64,000 nt of DNA from Bradyrhizobium sp. 200 (GCF_023100945.1 NZ_CP064689.1:5686001-5750000), one strand, 5' to 3'. Positions 16,825-27,328 are shown, counted from the first letter of the stretch. Notes: generated by a model from the sequence alone, not told the origin. Numbers and translations are program-made.

Positions 16825-17238
16825 ATGGCGGAGCCTGCGCGTGCAAAACCAAAACCCACGCCTGAAACACAGCATTTCTGGGATGGAACGCAGGCCGGCG
16901 AATTGCGCCTGCAGCGTTGCGACGCCTGCGCCAACGTCTACTTTCCGCCGCGCCCGTTCTGCCCCTCCTGTGCCTCGCGCAAGGTCAGCGTGTTCAAGGC
17001 GAGCGGCAAGGGCAAGCTCTACAGCTATGTCATCAACCACCGCCCGGCGGCGCCCGGCTTCACCCCGCCTTACGCGATCGCCGTCGTCGAACTCGACGAA
17101 GGTCCGCGCATGATGAGCAACATCATCGACTGTCCGCAGACGCCGGAGGCGCTGGAGCTCGACATGAAGCTCGAAGTCGCGTTCGAGAAACTCGACGACA
17201 AGATCACCCTTCCCCTGTTTCGTCCGGCGAAGGGCTAA
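16825..17238 (+). CDS. DUF35 / Zn-ribbon OB-fold acyl-CoA-associated protein
   Basis: 137 residues starting at the ATG after AAGGAGAAG (spacing nine). The frame stays open upstream, but only this start has a ribosome site. The N-terminal rubredoxin-like zinc ribbon has two CxxC pairs (RCDACANVYFPPRPFCPSC), followed by an OB-fold (about 70-135). Such proteins pair with SCP-x-type thiolases and hold them in a complex, as in steroid side-chain and acyl-CoA catabolism. The thiolase gene follows after five bases. Confidence 0.88.
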   Translation: MAEPARAKPKPTPETQHFWDGTQAGELRLQRCDACANVYFPPRPFCPSCASRKVSVFKASGKGKLYSYVINHRPAAPGFTPPYAIAVVELDEGPRMMSNIIDCPQTPEALELDMKLEVAFEKLDDKITLPLFRPAKG

Positions 17239-17243
17239 GCACC

Positions 17244-18383
17244 ATGCGCAGAAACGCAGTCGCCGTCGTCGGCGCAGCCGAGACCACCGAGCTCGGCGTC
17301 GTCCCCAACATGTCGCAGATCCAGTTGCATGCGGATGCGGCGCTCAACGCCATTGCGGACGCCGGACTGAAACTGTCCGATATCGACGGCATCGCCACGG
17401 CCGTGGAAACCCCGCAGCAGATCGCCCATTACCTCGGCATCACGCCGACCTGGGTGGACGGCACTTCCGTCGGCGGCTGCTCGTTCATGCTGCACGTCCG
17501 CCACGCGGCGGCCGCGATCGAAGCCGGCCTCTGCAAGACCGTGCTGATCACCCACGCCGAAAGCGGCAAGTCGATGATCGGCAAGTTGCCGCGCTCCACG
17601 CCGGCGGATAGCCTCAACGGCCAGTTCGAAGCGCCGTTCGGCGTCTACGGCCCACCCAGCATGTTCCCGATCCCGGTGCTGCGCTACATGAAGACCTACG
17701 GCATCACCCATGAGCAGATCGCCATGGTGGCAGTCGTGCAGCGCGAATGGGCCGCAAAGAATCCGCGCGCTACCATGAAGGCGCCAATCACGGTCGAGGA
17801 CGTGCTGAATTCGCGGATGATCGCCTACCCGTTTCGCATCCTGCAATGCTGCCTCGTCACCGACGGCGGCGGCGCGCTGATCCTCACTTCCGCTGATCGC
17901 GCCAAGGACTTTCCGACCAAGCCGGTCTATATTCTCGGCACCGGCGAGAGCGTGGAAACGCCGATGGTCAGCCAGATGGAGACCTTCAACTCCTCGCGCG
18001 CCTTCAAGGTCGCAGGGCCCACGGCCTTCAGGGAGGCCGGCATCACCCACAAGGACGTCGATCATCTGATGATCTACGACGCCTTTGCGCATCTGCCGCT
18101 CTATGGCCTCGGCGATCTCGGCTTCATGCCGCACGAGGAGACCGGCAAGTTCATCGCCGACGGCAACACCCGTCCCGGCGGCAAGCTGCCGCTCAATACC
18201 AATGGCGGCGGCCTGAGCTACATGCATTCCGGCATGTACGGCATGTACGCGCTGCAGGAGAGCGTGCGCCAAATGCGCGGCATCGCGCCCGCGCAGGTCA
18301 AGGACGCGAAGATTTCGGTCTGCCACGGTGTCGGCGGCATGTTCGCGGCGTCTGGCACGATCATTTTTGCGAACGAACGGTAG
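17244..18383 (+). CDS. SCP-x-type thiolase
   Basis: 379 residues from the ATG five bases after the DUF35 stop. The nucleophile is C79 (SVGGCSFML), with H328 in GGGLSYMHSG and the C360-H361 pair in SVCHGVGG, the usual layout of SCP-x/acetyl-CoA acetyltransferase-like thiolases. It probably cleaves a 3-ketoacyl-CoA together with the DUF35 protein. The frame extends upstream to 16917, but that part is antiparallel to nothing useful and overlaps the DUF35 gene out of frame. An SDR dehydrogenase follows, which could supply its 3-keto substrate. Confidence 0.88.
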   Translation: MRRNAVAVVGAAETTELGVVPNMSQIQLHADAALNAIADAGLKLSDIDGIATAVETPQQIAHYLGITPTWVDGTSVGGCSFMLHVRHAAAAIEAGLCKTVLITHAESGKSMIGKLPRSTPADSLNGQFEAPFGVYGPPSMFPIPVLRYMKTYGITHEQIAMVAVVQREWAAKNPRATMKAPITVEDVLNSRMIAYPFRILQCCLVTDGGGALILTSADRAKDFPTKPVYILGTGESVETPMVSQMETFNSSRAFKVAGPTAFREAGITHKDVDHLMIYDAFAHLPLYGLGDLGFMPHEETGKFIADGNTRPGGKLPLNTNGGGLSYMHSGMYGMYALQESVRQMRGIAPAQVKDAKISVCHGVGGMFAASGTIIFANER

Positions 18384-18413
18384 AAATGGCTGGCGCGGGC
18401 GCAGCGCTCAATC

Positions 18414-18491
18414 CGTCATTGCCGGGCTTGACCCGGCAATCCATCCTCTTCTGAAGAGAGATGGATGCGCGGGTCAAGCCCGCGCATGACG
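18414..18491. repeat. Palindromic intergenic repeat, family D
   Basis: The outer arms CGTCATTGCCGGGCTTGAC and GTCAAGCCCGCGCATGACG flank an inner pair CCATC-CTCTTCTGAAGAGAGATGG. The outer eight bases CGTCATTG are shared with family B. It lies between the thiolase and the SDR gene. Single copy in the window. Confidence 0.8.
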
Positions 18492-18533
18492 AGTGGGGTC
18501 TGCCTCGGCCGCTAAAAACAGGACGGAAACATC

Positions 18534-19448
18534 ATGACAAAATCACTGCAGGACAAGGTCATCATCGTCACCGGCGCGGGCCGCGGCATTGGCCGCGAGA
18601 TCGCGCTGCTCTGCGCCGCCGAAGGCGCCAAGGTCGTGGTCAACGATCCCGGCGTTGCCGCGGACGGTGCCGGCTCGAGCGCTGCGCCCGCCGAGGAAGT
18701 GGTCGAGGAGATCAAGAAGCGCGGCGGCACCGCGGTCGCCAATTTCGAGTCGGTGGCGGAAGCGATCCCCGCCAGCAAGATCGTGAAGACGGCAACCGAC
18801 CATTTCGGCCGGCTCGACGGCGTCGTCAACAATGCCGGCATTTTGCGCGACATGATCTTCCACAAAATGAGCGTGGAAGCGTTCGAGGCTGTCATCAAGG
18901 TGCACCTGATGGGCTCGTTCTACGTCTCTCACGCCGCGGCGCGGATCTACCGCGAACAGGAGAGCGGCTCCTTCGTGCACTTCACCTCGACCTCGGGCCT
19001 GATCGGTAATTTCGGCCAGGCCAATTACGCCGCCGCCAAGCTCGGCATCGTCGGTCTTTCAAAGTCGATCGCACTCGACATGGGCCGCTTCAACGTCCGT
19101 TCGAACTGCGTCTCGCCATTCGCCTGGACCCGCATGATCGGCACCATCCCGACCGAGACCGATGCCGAGAAAGCGCGGGTCGAGAAGATCAAGCAGATGG
19201 GCCCGGAGAAGATCGCACCAGTCTGCGCCTATCTGCTTTCCGATGCCGCCAAGGACGTGACCGGACAGATCTTCGGCGTGCGCATGAACGAGATCTTCCT
19301 GTTCAGCCAGAATCGGCCGTTGCGCTCGGTGCAGCGGAGCGAAGGCTGGACGCCGCAGACAATCGCCGAGCACGGCATGCCGGCGCTCAAGGGATCGTTC
19401 TACAAGCTCGACCGCTCGGCGGATATTTTCCCCTGGGATCCGATCTGA
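18534..19448 (+). CDS. SDR family dehydrogenase, 3-hydroxyacyl-CoA dehydrogenase-like
   Basis: 304 residues. Nucleotide motif TGAGRGIGRE at about 14-23, NNAG near 97-100, and the catalytic Ser-Tyr-Lys in TSTSGLIGNFGQANYAAAKLG. The sequence resembles the dehydrogenase part of peroxisomal multifunctional enzyme type 2, with a longer C-terminus than FabG, so a 3-hydroxyacyl-CoA substrate is likely. It follows the DUF35/thiolase pair across a palindromic repeat and may be transcribed with it. Confidence 0.82.
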   Translation: MTKSLQDKVIIVTGAGRGIGREIALLCAAEGAKVVVNDPGVAADGAGSSAAPAEEVVEEIKKRGGTAVANFESVAEAIPASKIVKTATDHFGRLDGVVNNAGILRDMIFHKMSVEAFEAVIKVHLMGSFYVSHAAARIYREQESGSFVHFTSTSGLIGNFGQANYAAAKLGIVGLSKSIALDMGRFNVRSNCVSPFAWTRMIGTIPTETDAEKARVEKIKQMGPEKIAPVCAYLLSDAAKDVTGQIFGVRMNEIFLFSQNRPLRSVQRSEGWTPQTIAEHGMPALKGSFYKLDRSADIFPWDPI

Positions 19449-19451
19449 AGC

Positions 19452-19537
19452 GTAGCCCGGGTGGAGCGAAGCGAAACCCGGGAACGCCTCGCGCTCGGAG
19501 AAACTGCCCCGGATGCGCTTCGCTCCATCCGGGCTAC
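19452..19537. repeat. Palindromic intergenic repeat, family G
   Basis: The arms GTAGCCCGGGTGGAGCGA and the inverse GCTCCATCCGGGCTAC enclose GCGAAGCGAAACCCGGG on the left and CCCCGGATGCGCTTC on the right. It begins three bases after the SDR stop. A half-copy (GTAGCCCGGATTCCAGGGG) occurs at about 34820-34838. Confidence 0.85.
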
Positions 19538-19644
19538 GGCTTCGAAGCCACGCCGTCTCCGATTGTTTCACTTTCGGTCCGCCCGCTTTATGCCGGATTG
19601 CAGGCTGATGTTTTCCTCCCAACAAAAAATTATGGGAGGAAATC

Positions 19645-20811
19645 ATGACAAGCTCACTGACCTTTCCCGATTCCCCACAACAGGGCGGCGGTTTCGATCG
19701 CCGCAAGATACTGACCGGTGCGGCGGCGCTCGCCGCTTCGGCCGTCACGATGAAGGCGGCTTCTGCCGCCTCCGTCGCGCCGCTCGGCCAGACCGGCGCG
19801 CCAACCACGGCATCGCCGCCCCTGCCGCTCGGCCCGCTTCCCGGCGCCCGCTATCCGGACTCTCGCCTGGAGTCGATGAAGAAGCCGAAGGTTTCGTTCG
19901 GGCCGACAGGCTTTCCGGCCTTCGCCGGCACCATGGCGGTCGAGCGCGTCGCGACCGGATTCCGCTGGGCCGAAGGTCCGGTCTACTTTCCGGCCGGGCG
20001 ATATGTTCTGTTTAGCGACATTCCCAACAACCGCATCATGCGCTTCTCGGAAGATGACGGTCACCTCAGCGTCTACCGCCAGCCGTCGATGAACTCGAAC
20101 GGCAACACCATCGACCGCGAAGGACGCCTGATCACTTGCGAACACAGCGGCCGGCGGGTCACCCGGACCGAACTCGATGGCTCGATCACGATCATCGCCG
20201 ACAAGTACAATGGCAAGAAACTGAACTCGCCGAACGACGCGGTCGTCGCGGCCGACGGTTCGATCTGGTTCTGCGACCCCGCCTACGGTATCGGCGGTTA
20301 TTACGAGGGCATCAAGGCCGAGCCCGAGCAGGACAAGAAGAACGTCTACCGGGTGGATCCGAAATCCGGCGACATCAAGATGGTGGTCGATGACTTCGTG
20401 GAGCCGAACGGCCTTTGCTTCTCGCCTGACGAGAAGAAGCTCTATATCTGCGATACCGGCTTCACCGACGGGCCGGACAACCCGTCGCATATCCGCGTGT
20501 TCGACGTGGATCTCGCGGCCGGAAAGCTTTCGAACAGCAAGGTCTTTGCGGACATGCCCAAGCCCAGCATTACCGACGGGCTGCGCTGCGACACCGCCGG
20601 GCGCCTTTGGTGCTCCGTGGGTTGGGGCGATCCGAATGAGGACGGCGTGCGCTGCTACACCCCTGACGGCGATCTTCTCGGCAAGATCCACATACCGGAA
20701 ACTGTCGCCAATTTGTGCTTCGGCGGTCAGCAGCGAAACAGGCTTTATATCTGCGGCTCGTCATCGCTCTATGCAGTCTACACTAGCGCGCAAGGTGCGA
20801 TGAAGCCGTGA
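19645..20811 (+). CDS. SMP-30/gluconolactonase family protein, Tat-exported
   Basis: 388 residues. The N-terminus carries a twin-arginine signal, R19-R20 in FDRRKILTGAAALAASAV, with likely cleavage after ASA near residue 41. The rest is a six-bladed beta-propeller: metal-binding E at FRWAEGPVYF, the central LNSPNDAVVAADGSIWFCDP and the late EPNGLCFSPDEKKLYICD are typical. The family hydrolyses sugar or other lactones in the periplasm. A strong SD, GGGAGGA, sits four bases before the ATG. It converges on ppc over a family B repeat. Confidence 0.85.
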   Translation: MTSSLTFPDSPQQGGGFDRRKILTGAAALAASAVTMKAASAASVAPLGQTGAPTTASPPLPLGPLPGARYPDSRLESMKKPKVSFGPTGFPAFAGTMAVERVATGFRWAEGPVYFPAGRYVLFSDIPNNRIMRFSEDDGHLSVYRQPSMNSNGNTIDREGRLITCEHSGRRVTRTELDGSITIIADKYNGKKLNSPNDAVVAADGSIWFCDPAYGIGGYYEGIKAEPEQDKKNVYRVDPKSGDIKMVVDDFVEPNGLCFSPDEKKLYICDTGFTDGPDNPSHIRVFDVDLAAGKLSNSKVFADMPKPSITDGLRCDTAGRLWCSVGWGDPNEDGVRCYTPDGDLLGKIHIPETVANLCFGGQQRNRLYICGSSSLYAVYTSAQGAMKP

Positions 20812-20832
20812 GAAGCCGCTAAGGCTTCAGCA

Positions 20833-20916
20833 CGTCATTGCGAGCGAAGCGAAGCAATCCATCGCGCCACAAGTGGAGGCATGGATTGCTTCGTCGCTTC
20901 GCTCCTCGCAATGACG
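20833..20916. repeat. Palindromic intergenic repeat, family B copy 2
   Basis: Full-length copy: CGTCATTGCGAGCGAAGCG ... CAATCCAT, a short loop, then ATGGATTGCTTCG ... CTCGCAATGACG. It can fold as a stem of over 30 pairs. It lies in the convergent gap between the SMP-30 gene and ppc. Confidence 0.92.
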
Positions 20917-20937
20917 GGGAGAGGCCGCGGCTCACCC

Positions 20938-23721
20938 TCACCCGCTATTCCTTAGCCCCGCCGAAATCCCGTTGATCGTGAGCTGAATCCCGCGCAGCAC
21001 CTGCTCGTCCGGGTTCTGCGCGCGATGCTCCTTCAACAGTTCGACCTGCACGTGGTTGAGCGGGTCGAGATAGGGGAAGCGGTTGCGGATCGAGCGTTCC
21101 AGCAGCGGGTTGCCCTGCAAGAGGTGCTCGTGCCCCATGATGTCGAGCAGCGTCTCGATCGACGAATGCCATTCGCGCCGGATGCGCCCGAAGATGCTTT
21201 CGCGCAGTTTCACATCGGGCACCAGCTCGGCATAGCGCGAGGCGATCGCAATCGAGCTCTTCGCCAGCACCATGTCCATGTTCGACAGCAGCATGCGGAA
21301 AAACGGCCATTCGCGATAGAGTTCCTGCAGGAACGGCATACCCTGCTCCGGATGCTCCGCAATCCAGGTCTCGACCGCGGCACCAAAACCGTACCAGCCC
21401 GGCAGCATCAGCCGGCATTGCGCCCAACTGAACACCCAGGGAATGGCGCGGAGGTCCTCGATCTCGCGGGTCTTCTTGCGCGACGCCGGGCGGCTGCCGA
21501 TGTTCAGCGTCGCGATCTCGTTGATGACGGTCGAACCCCAGAAATAATCGGCAAAGCCTTCGGTCTCGTAGACCAGACCGCGATAGGCCCGAAACGCCAA
21601 CGCCGACAACTCGTCCATCGCGGTCAGATATTCTTTTCGCGGCGCGCTCTGCCGGGGATGCAGCAGGCTCGCCTCCAGCGTCGCGGCGGCAAGGATTTCC
21701 AGATTGTTGCGGCCGACCTCGGCGTTGGAATATTTGCTGGAGATGATCTCGCCCTGCTCGGTGATGCGGATCTGGCCGTTCACGGCGCCGCCGGGCTGCG
21801 CGATGATGGCGTCATAGCTCGGCCCGCCGCCGCGGCCGACCGACCCGCCGCGGCCGTGGAACAGCCGCAAGCGCACGCCGTGGCGCTCGAACACATCGAC
21901 CAGCCCGATCTCGGCCTTGTAGAGCTCCCAGCCCGAAGTGACGAAGCCGCCATCCTTGTTGCTGTCGGAATAGCCGAGCATGACTTCCTGCACGCTGCCG
22001 CGGCTGTCCACCAGCTTGCGGTAGTCGTGCAGCGACAGCATCCGGTCCATGATGCCGGAAGACGCCTGCAGATCCTCGATGGTCTCGAACAACGGCACGA
22101 TATTGATCGCGCTGCGGCCGGACGGATTGACGAGGCCGACCTCCTTCAACAGCACCGCGACCTCCAGCATGTCGGACATGCCCTTGCACATGGAGATGAT
22201 GCATTGGGAGATTACGTCCGCGCCGAACTTGGCGTGGGCCTCGGCCGCGGCACGGAACAGCGCGAGTTCGCCGAGCGTCTCCTTGCTGTACTTGACGAAG
22301 GCCGAACTGAGCGGCCTTGCACTGCGGAGTTCATTGGACAGCAAATTGACGCGGGCCTCCTCGCTCAGCGCGAGGTAGGACATGCCGGGGATCGCGGCAT
22401 CGAACAGTTCCGCAACCGTGCGTTCATGCACGGCGGAATTCTGCCTGATGTCGAGCCGGGCAAGGTGGAAGCCGAAGCAATCCACAGCGCGGCGCAACAG
22501 CCGCAGACGCCCCCGCGCAATCACGCCCGAATTATTCGCGATCAGCGAACGGTCGAGCACGTCGAGATCGGCCCTGAATTCCCTCACGCTTTCATAAGGC
22601 GCCCCTGCGCCGACCGGACGCCTGGTCGTTTCGACCTCGAGCTTTGCAGCCGTCGCGGTCAGCCGGGCATAGATTCCGGACACCGCGAGGCGATACGGCT
22701 CGCCGCTCCGGTGCGGTGAGGAGTCGGGCGAGCGCCCGGCGAGCGCGCGCAATTCCTCAGAAACGTCGGCGAGATGCGCCGCCAGAGACAATTCGGCGCC
22801 GAGCGCGTGCAACTCCTCGAGATAGAAGTTCAGGACGCGACTGGATTGCAGCCGCAGCGTGCCGCGCATGACGTCCGCCGTCACGAACGGGTTGCCGTCG
22901 CGGTCGCCGCCGATCCAGCTTCCCATGGTGAGGAAGGACGCCAGTTCCCCGGGCGCGCCGCCCTCCTCGTGGTTCAGCCTGTCTTCGAGCGCGCAATGCA
23001 GCCGCGGCACCTCGTGCAGGAAGGTGTAATCATAGAAGGAAAGGCCGTTGGCGACTTCGTCGAGCACGGTGAGCTTGGTCCGGCGCAACAAATTGGTCTG
23101 CCAGAGCGTCAGCACGGCGCGGCGCAATTGCTCGTCGCTGGCTTCGATCTCTTCCGGCGTAAGTTGCATGCGTTCGCGCCGGTCGAGCAGCGCCGCGATC
23201 TCCATTTCGCGATCCATCGTGCTCTTGCGGCGGACTTCGGTGGGATGAGCGGTCAGCACCGGACTTACCAGGGCATCCCTGAAAAAACGCCGCAGCTCGG
23301 TGGCGCTGAGGCCAGCGGTACGCGCGTGCGCCAAGGTCTGGATGAGCGCGCTCTGCCGCGGCCCGCCGGGGCCACGGCCGCGCATCTGGCGGATGTTGTT
23401 CTGGTCCTCGGCGATATTGGCGAGATGCGAGAAATAGCTGAAGGCGCGGACGATCCGCACGGTATCGGCGGTCGACATGCTGTCGAGGATGGTCTCGAGT
23501 TCCCGACGCGCCGGCTTGTCCTCGTCGCGATGGAACCGGATCGAGGTCTGCCGGATGCGTTCGACCAAGTCGAACACGTCGGCACCCTCCTGGTCGCGGA
23601 CGGTATCGCCGAGGATGCGCCCGAGCAGGCGGATATCGGTCCGCAGCCGGGCATCTTCCTCCAATGCCAGGGCGTCGTCGGTACGGTTGGACCGGACCTC
23701 GATCTCGGAAGGCATGGACAT
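20938..23721 (-). CDS. ppc: Phosphoenolpyruvate carboxylase
   Basis: 927 residues, the normal bacterial length. The catalytic His159 is in the signature [13 protein letters not shown], the second signature [12 protein letters not shown] is in the middle, [14 protein letters not shown] follows, and the C-terminus ends GLRNSG, matching the conserved RNTG end. It carboxylates PEP to oxaloacetate to refill the TCA cycle, which suits growth on aromatic and fatty acids entering as C2 and C4 units. No regulatory phosphorylation serine of the plant type is expected. The start could also be the ATG two codons later. Confidence 0.97.
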   Translation of the reverse strand: MSMPSEIEVRSNRTDDALALEEDARLRTDIRLLGRILGDTVRDQEGADVFDLVERIRQTSIRFHRDEDKPARRELETILDSMSTADTVRIVRAFSYFSHLANIAEDQNNIRQMRGRGPGGPRQSALIQTLAHARTAGLSATELRRFFRDALVSPVLTAHPTEVRRKSTMDREMEIAALLDRRERMQLTPEEIEASDEQLRRAVLTLWQTNLLRRTKLTVLDEVANGLSFYDYTFLHEVPRLHCALEDRLNHEEGGAPGELASFLTMGSWIGGDRDGNPFVTADVMRGTLRLQSSRVLNFYLEELHALGAELSLAAHLADVSEELRALAGRSPDSSPHRSGEPYRLAVSGIYARLTATAAKLEVETTRRPVGAGAPYESVREFRADLDVLDRSLIANNSGVIARGRLRLLRRAVDCFGFHLARLDIRQNSAVHERTVAELFDAAIPGMSYLALSEEARVNLLSNELRSARPLSSAFVKYSKETLGELALFRAAAEAHAKFGADVISQCIISMCKGMSDMLEVAVLLKEVGLVNPSGRSAINIVPLFETIEDLQASSGIMDRMLSLHDYRKLVDSRGSVQEVMLGYSDSNKDGGFVTSGWELYKAEIGLVDVFERHGVRLRLFHGRGGSVGRGGGPSYDAIIAQPGGAVNGQIRITEQGEIISSKYSNAEVGRNNLEILAAATLEASLLHPRQSAPRKEYLTAMDELSALAFRAYRGLVYETEGFADYFWGSTVINEIATLNIGSRPASRKKTREIEDLRAIPWVFSWAQCRLMLPGWYGFGAAVETWIAEHPEQGMPFLQELYREWPFFRMLLSNMDMVLAKSSIAIASRYAELVPDVKLRESIFGRIRREWHSSIETLLDIMGHEHLLQGNPLLERSIRNRFPYLDPLNHVQVELLKEHRAQNPDEQVLRGIQLTINGISAGLRNSG

Positions 23722-23860
23722 GGCTGGCCACCTCAGAAATTGCCCGGCAATTCCGAGTGTGCAATTTTTTTGCCGCAGTGCAAGATAAAGATGGAGGGCA
23801 GCACGAATTCGAACTTTCCGTCGTGGCCGGGCTTGCCCCGGCCACGGATGTCCGTCTCTC

Positions 23861-25399
23861 CTAAATCCTCCGCCCAGCCCGTTCCCAATAGGGATCGCGC
23901 AGGCGGCGTTTGAAGATCTTGCCGGAATCCTCCCGCGGCAGGTTCGACTGAATTTCGATGTGCTTTGGCACCTTGTAGTCCGCCAGCGACACCTTGAGTT
24001 GGCCGCGGATGGAAGCCAGATCGAGCGTCACCCCCGGCTGCGGCTCCACCACCGCCATCAGCGCCTCGCCGAACTCCGCATCGGGAATACCGAACACCGC
24101 GCAATCATGCACGCCTGATATCGCATGCAGCGCGGCCTCGATCTCGGCCGGGTAGATATTGACGCCGCCCGAAATCACCATGTCGCGCTTGCGGTCGCAG
24201 ATAAAGACATAGCCGTCCGCATCGATGTATCCGACATCGCCCGAGGTGATGAATCCCTCGCGGTCGATCTCGGCGCGCTTTTCCGGCTTGTTGTGATAGG
24301 TGAAATCAGGGTTGCCTGAGATGCGCGAATAGATTTCGCCGATCTCGCCCTGCGGCAACTCCCTTCCGTCGTCGCCGATGAAACGCAGCTCCGCGCCGGG
24401 CGAAATCTTGCCGACGGTGCCGGGCTTGTTCAGCGCGTCCTCGGAAGTGGCGAACGTAACGGCGCCCGATTCGGTCGAGCCGTAGAATTCGTAGATGACC
24501 GGCCCCCACCATTCGATCATCGCGCGCTTGACGTCGGCCGGACAGGGCGCCGCGGCATGGATGATGTGGCGCAGCGACGACATGTCGTATTTCCTGCGGA
24601 CATCCTCCGGCAGTTTCATCAGCCGGATGAACATGGTCGGCACCATGAAGATGGTGTCGATCTTCTCGGTCTCGATCACACGCAAAAATTCTTCCGCGTC
24701 GAAGCGCGGCATGATCGCCAGCGCGCCGCCGAGACGGCCGGCGCGCAGGCCGAACGAGTTTGGGGCGGAATGATAGAGCGGTCCCGGAAGCAGTGCGCGG
24801 GCGCCCGGCTTGAGACCGTAGATCATCCCGCGCATGCGCTCGGCGCTGGCGGTCTGCTCCGGCGTCGGGGCAAAGCGGCGCACGCCCTTGGGATGGCCCG
24901 TCGTGCCCGAGGTGTAGATCATGTTCTGCGGCTGCGGCACCGCCGGCCCGTCATAGCGCGGGTGCTGCTTCAGCCAGGATTCGAAATCGATCGCGAAATC
25001 GGGCGTCGCGAGGTGATCCGGATCGATCTTGTAGTTGGCCAGGATTTCCGGCGGCGTCGGTGCGCTGAGCGCGGTGACGCCATCCGGTATAGCCTCGCGC
25101 AACTGATGCAGCATGTCGGCATGCGCGATCAGCACCGACGTGCCGGAATCCTTCAGCACATAGTTGATCTCTTCCGGCTTGAAGTGCCAGTTGACAGGCA
25201 CGCCATAGGCGCCGAGCCGCATCGCCGCATAGGCCGCCTCGATGAAGGCGATGTCGTTGCGCATCAGCATGGCGACGCTGTCGCCCTGCTTGACGCCGAG
25301 TTTTTGCAAGCCGCTGGCAATGCGGTCGGCGCGGTCGGCGACGTCCTTGTGGTTGCGCCTACGCTGGCCGCTGATGATGCCGAGGAAGGGGGATGACAT
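23861..25399 (-). CDS. AMP-dependent acyl-CoA ligase (FadD-like)
   Basis: 512 residues of the ANL superfamily. Core motifs: P-loop [50 protein letters not shown], and C-terminal lysine motif [11 protein letters not shown]. It activates a carboxylic acid to its CoA ester. The N-terminus begins close to the first helical motif, slightly shorter than long-chain FadD. Tandem with a crotonase upstream (gap 131 bases holding a family C repeat). The substrate is unknown. Confidence 0.87.
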   Translation of the reverse strand: MSSPFLGIISGQRRRNHKDVADRADRIASGLQKLGVKQGDSVAMLMRNDIAFIEAAYAAMRLGAYGVPVNWHFKPEEINYVLKDSGTSVLIAHADMLHQLREAIPDGVTALSAPTPPEILANYKIDPDHLATPDFAIDFESWLKQHPRYDGPAVPQPQNMIYTSGTTGHPKGVRRFAPTPEQTASAERMRGMIYGLKPGARALLPGPLYHSAPNSFGLRAGRLGGALAIMPRFDAEEFLRVIETEKIDTIFMVPTMFIRLMKLPEDVRRKYDMSSLRHIIHAAAPCPADVKRAMIEWWGPVIYEFYGSTESGAVTFATSEDALNKPGTVGKISPGAELRFIGDDGRELPQGEIGEIYSRISGNPDFTYHNKPEKRAEIDREGFITSGDVGYIDADGYVFICDRKRDMVISGGVNIYPAEIEAALHAISGVHDCAVFGIPDAEFGEALMAVVEPQPGVTLDLASIRGQLKVSLADYKVPKHIEIQSNLPREDSGKIFKRRLRDPYWERAGRRI

Positions 25400-25440
25400 T
25401 TGTCTCTTTCCGATCTGTTGCCGGGTTTAGAACGAAAGGC

Positions 25441-25523
25441 CGTCATTCCGGGATGGTGCGCAAGCACCAGACCCGGAATCTCGAGATTCCGGGTTCGATG
25501 CTTCGCATCGCCCCGGAATGACG
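25441..25523. repeat. Palindromic intergenic repeat, family C copy 2
   Basis: CGTCATTCCGGGATGGTGCG ... ACCCGGAATCTCGAGATTCCGGG ... CATCGCCCCGGAATGACG. The perfect inner palindrome CCCGGAATCTCGAGATTCCGGG is intact here. The GCGAAGCG core of copy 1 is replaced by GTGCGCAAGCAC. Confidence 0.88.
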
Positions 25524-25530
25524 GTGATGC

Positions 25531-26346
25531 TTATCCCACGTCCACGAACCGCGGCGCGCGCTTTTCCATATTCGCACGCACCGCTTCGGTTTGGTTGAGA
25601 CTGCCGAGCAGCTTCTGCTGCTCGATGGATTCCGCGAGCAGCGCCGGAGCTGGATCGACGGACAGTTTGTTCAGCATACGCTTGGCGGCGCGGATCGCAT
25701 CCGGGCTCTTGCCGGCAATCTCACGCGCAACCTCGAAGGCCGCCGCGCGCGGATCGTCGCAGATCCGCGTCGCGAGACCGTAGCTCATGGCTTCCTGCGC
25801 CGAGAAGATGCGGCCGGTGTAGGTCAGTTCGCGCAGGATATCGTCTCGCACGAGGCTTGCGAGGATCGGCGTGCCCGCCATGTCGGGTACCAGCCCCCAT
25901 TTGATTTCCATGATCGACATCCGCGCGTCAGGCGTGAGGAAGCGCATATCGGCGCCGAGCGCTAGCTGGAAGCCGCCGCCGAATGCCACGCCCTGGATCG
26001 CGGCGATAACGGGCACCGGAAGTTGGCGCCAGCCCCAGACCGCCTGCTGCGGAAAGTTCGCCAGCCCATGCGTGCGTGCAGTGAGGTCGCGTTTCTCGCC
26101 ACCGGCGACCCCGTTACCGCCATTCTCCTTCATGGCCTGGAAGCGCCCCATATCGAGACCGGCGCAGAATGCCCGCCCTTCGCCGGACAATACTACCACC
26201 CGGAGCCCCCTTTCATGGGCAAGCCGTTCGGTCGCGGCCACCAGGGCCTCGAACATCGCGGCGTCGAGCGCGTTCATCTTGTCGGCACGCACCAGCCGGA
26301 CATCGGCAATGCCGTCCGAAATCGAGATCGAAACGCGTTGCTCCAT
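25531..26346 (-). CDS. Crotonase family enoyl-CoA hydratase/isomerase
   Basis: 271 residues, starting at the ATG of MEQRVSI because a perfect GGAGGG lies seven bases upstream; the in-frame ATG five codons earlier overlaps that ribosome site. Oxyanion-hole segments are AFCAGLD and GVAFGGGFQ, with acidic residues in MEIKWGLVPDMAG. The Asp in this last stretch is as in dienoyl-CoA isomerases and some isomerase-type crotonases, so isomerase activity is possible. Upstream of the CoA ligase on the same strand, divergent from an SDR. Confidence 0.85.
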   Translation of the reverse strand: MEQRVSISISDGIADVRLVRADKMNALDAAMFEALVAATERLAHERGLRVVVLSGEGRAFCAGLDMGRFQAMKENGGNGVAGGEKRDLTARTHGLANFPQQAVWGWRQLPVPVIAAIQGVAFGGGFQLALGADMRFLTPDARMSIMEIKWGLVPDMAGTPILASLVRDDILRELTYTGRIFSAQEAMSYGLATRICDDPRAAAFEVAREIAGKSPDAIRAAKRMLNKLSVDPAPALLAESIEQQKLLGSLNQTEAVRANMEKRAPRFVDVG

Positions 26347-26353
26347 GATAAAT

Positions 26354-26359
26354 CCCTCC
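26354..26359 (-). promoter_or_regulatory. Strong ribosome binding site fixing the crotonase start
   Basis: The minus strand reads GGAGGG here, seven bases before the ATG at 26346. The alternative ATG at 26361 overlaps it, so the shorter start is favoured. Confidence 0.8.
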
Positions 26360-26447
26360 ATACTTCCTTCTTGACGCTTTACAGAAAGGCCGTTGTCCGG
26401 TTTTAGTCAATCGACCAATTAACAGACAATCCCCGTGGGTGGAAACG

Positions 26448-27320
26448 ATGTTCAACGATCAGCTTCTCGCCGGGCGGCGCATCCTCGTAACCGGTGGCGG
26501 CACCGGCCTCGGCAAGTCCATGGCCGCACGGTTTCTGCAACTTGGGGCCGAAGTCCATATCTGCGGCCGCCGCAAAATCGTGTGCGACGAGACCGCAACC
26601 GAATTGATGGATCTGCATGGCGGGCGCGTGATCAGCCACGGCGTCGACATCCGCAATGCGCTGGCCGTCGACGAGATGATCGAGTCGATCTGGACCGAAG
26701 GCCCCCTCACCGATCTCATCAATAACGCCGCCGGCAATTTCATCTCGCGCTCGGAAGAGCTCTCGCCGCGCGGCTTCGATGCCGTCGCCAATATCGTGAT
26801 GCATGGCACCTTCTATGTGACGCATGCGGTGGGGCGGCGCTGGATCGCCGCCAAGCTGCCCGGCAATGTGGTGTCGATCACCGTGACCTGGGTGCGCAAC
26901 GGCTCGCCCTATGTGGTGCCGTCGGCGATGAGCAAATCGGCGATCCACGCCATGACGATGTCGCTGGCGGTCGAATGGGGCAAGCACGGCATCCGCCTCA
27001 ACACGATTGCGCCCGGCGAAATCCCGACCGAGGGCATGAGCAAGCGCATCAAGCCCGGCGACGAAGCCGGCGCGCGCACCCGGGCGCAGAACCCGATGGG
27101 CCGGGTCGGCACCATGGAGGAGTTGCAGAACCTCGCCGTGTTCCTGATCTCCGGCGGCTGCGACTGGATCAACGGCGAGACCATCGCCATGGACGGCGCG
27201 CAGGCGCTCGCCATGGGCGGCAATTTCTACCAGTTGCGCGACTGGAGCGACGACGACTGGAACAAGGCGCGCGACTCGATCAAGGCGCAGAACGAAAAGG
27301 ACCGCGCGGCGCGGGGGTGA
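26448..27320 (+). CDS. SDR family 2,4-dienoyl-CoA reductase-like enzyme
   Basis: 290 residues from the ATG at 26448 (a GTG three codons upstream is also in frame). The NADP motif is VTGGGTGLGKS, and NNAAGNF is characteristic of the dienoyl-CoA reductase group. The usual YxxxK is absent; VVPSAMSKSAIHAMT offers the SxxxK pair used by mammalian DECR1. Such enzymes reduce 2,4-dienoyl-CoA during breakdown of unsaturated fatty acids. A CoA ligase follows on the same strand and a crotonase diverges upstream, fitting an unsaturated acyl-CoA role. Confidence 0.8.
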   Translation: MFNDQLLAGRRILVTGGGTGLGKSMAARFLQLGAEVHICGRRKIVCDETATELMDLHGGRVISHGVDIRNALAVDEMIESIWTEGPLTDLINNAAGNFISRSEELSPRGFDAVANIVMHGTFYVTHAVGRRWIAAKLPGNVVSITVTWVRNGSPYVVPSAMSKSAIHAMTMSLAVEWGKHGIRLNTIAPGEIPTEGMSKRIKPGDEAGARTRAQNPMGRVGTMEELQNLAVFLISGGCDWINGETIAMDGAQALAMGGNFYQLRDWSDDDWNKARDSIKAQNEKDRAARG

Positions 27321-27328
27321 ACTCTGCC

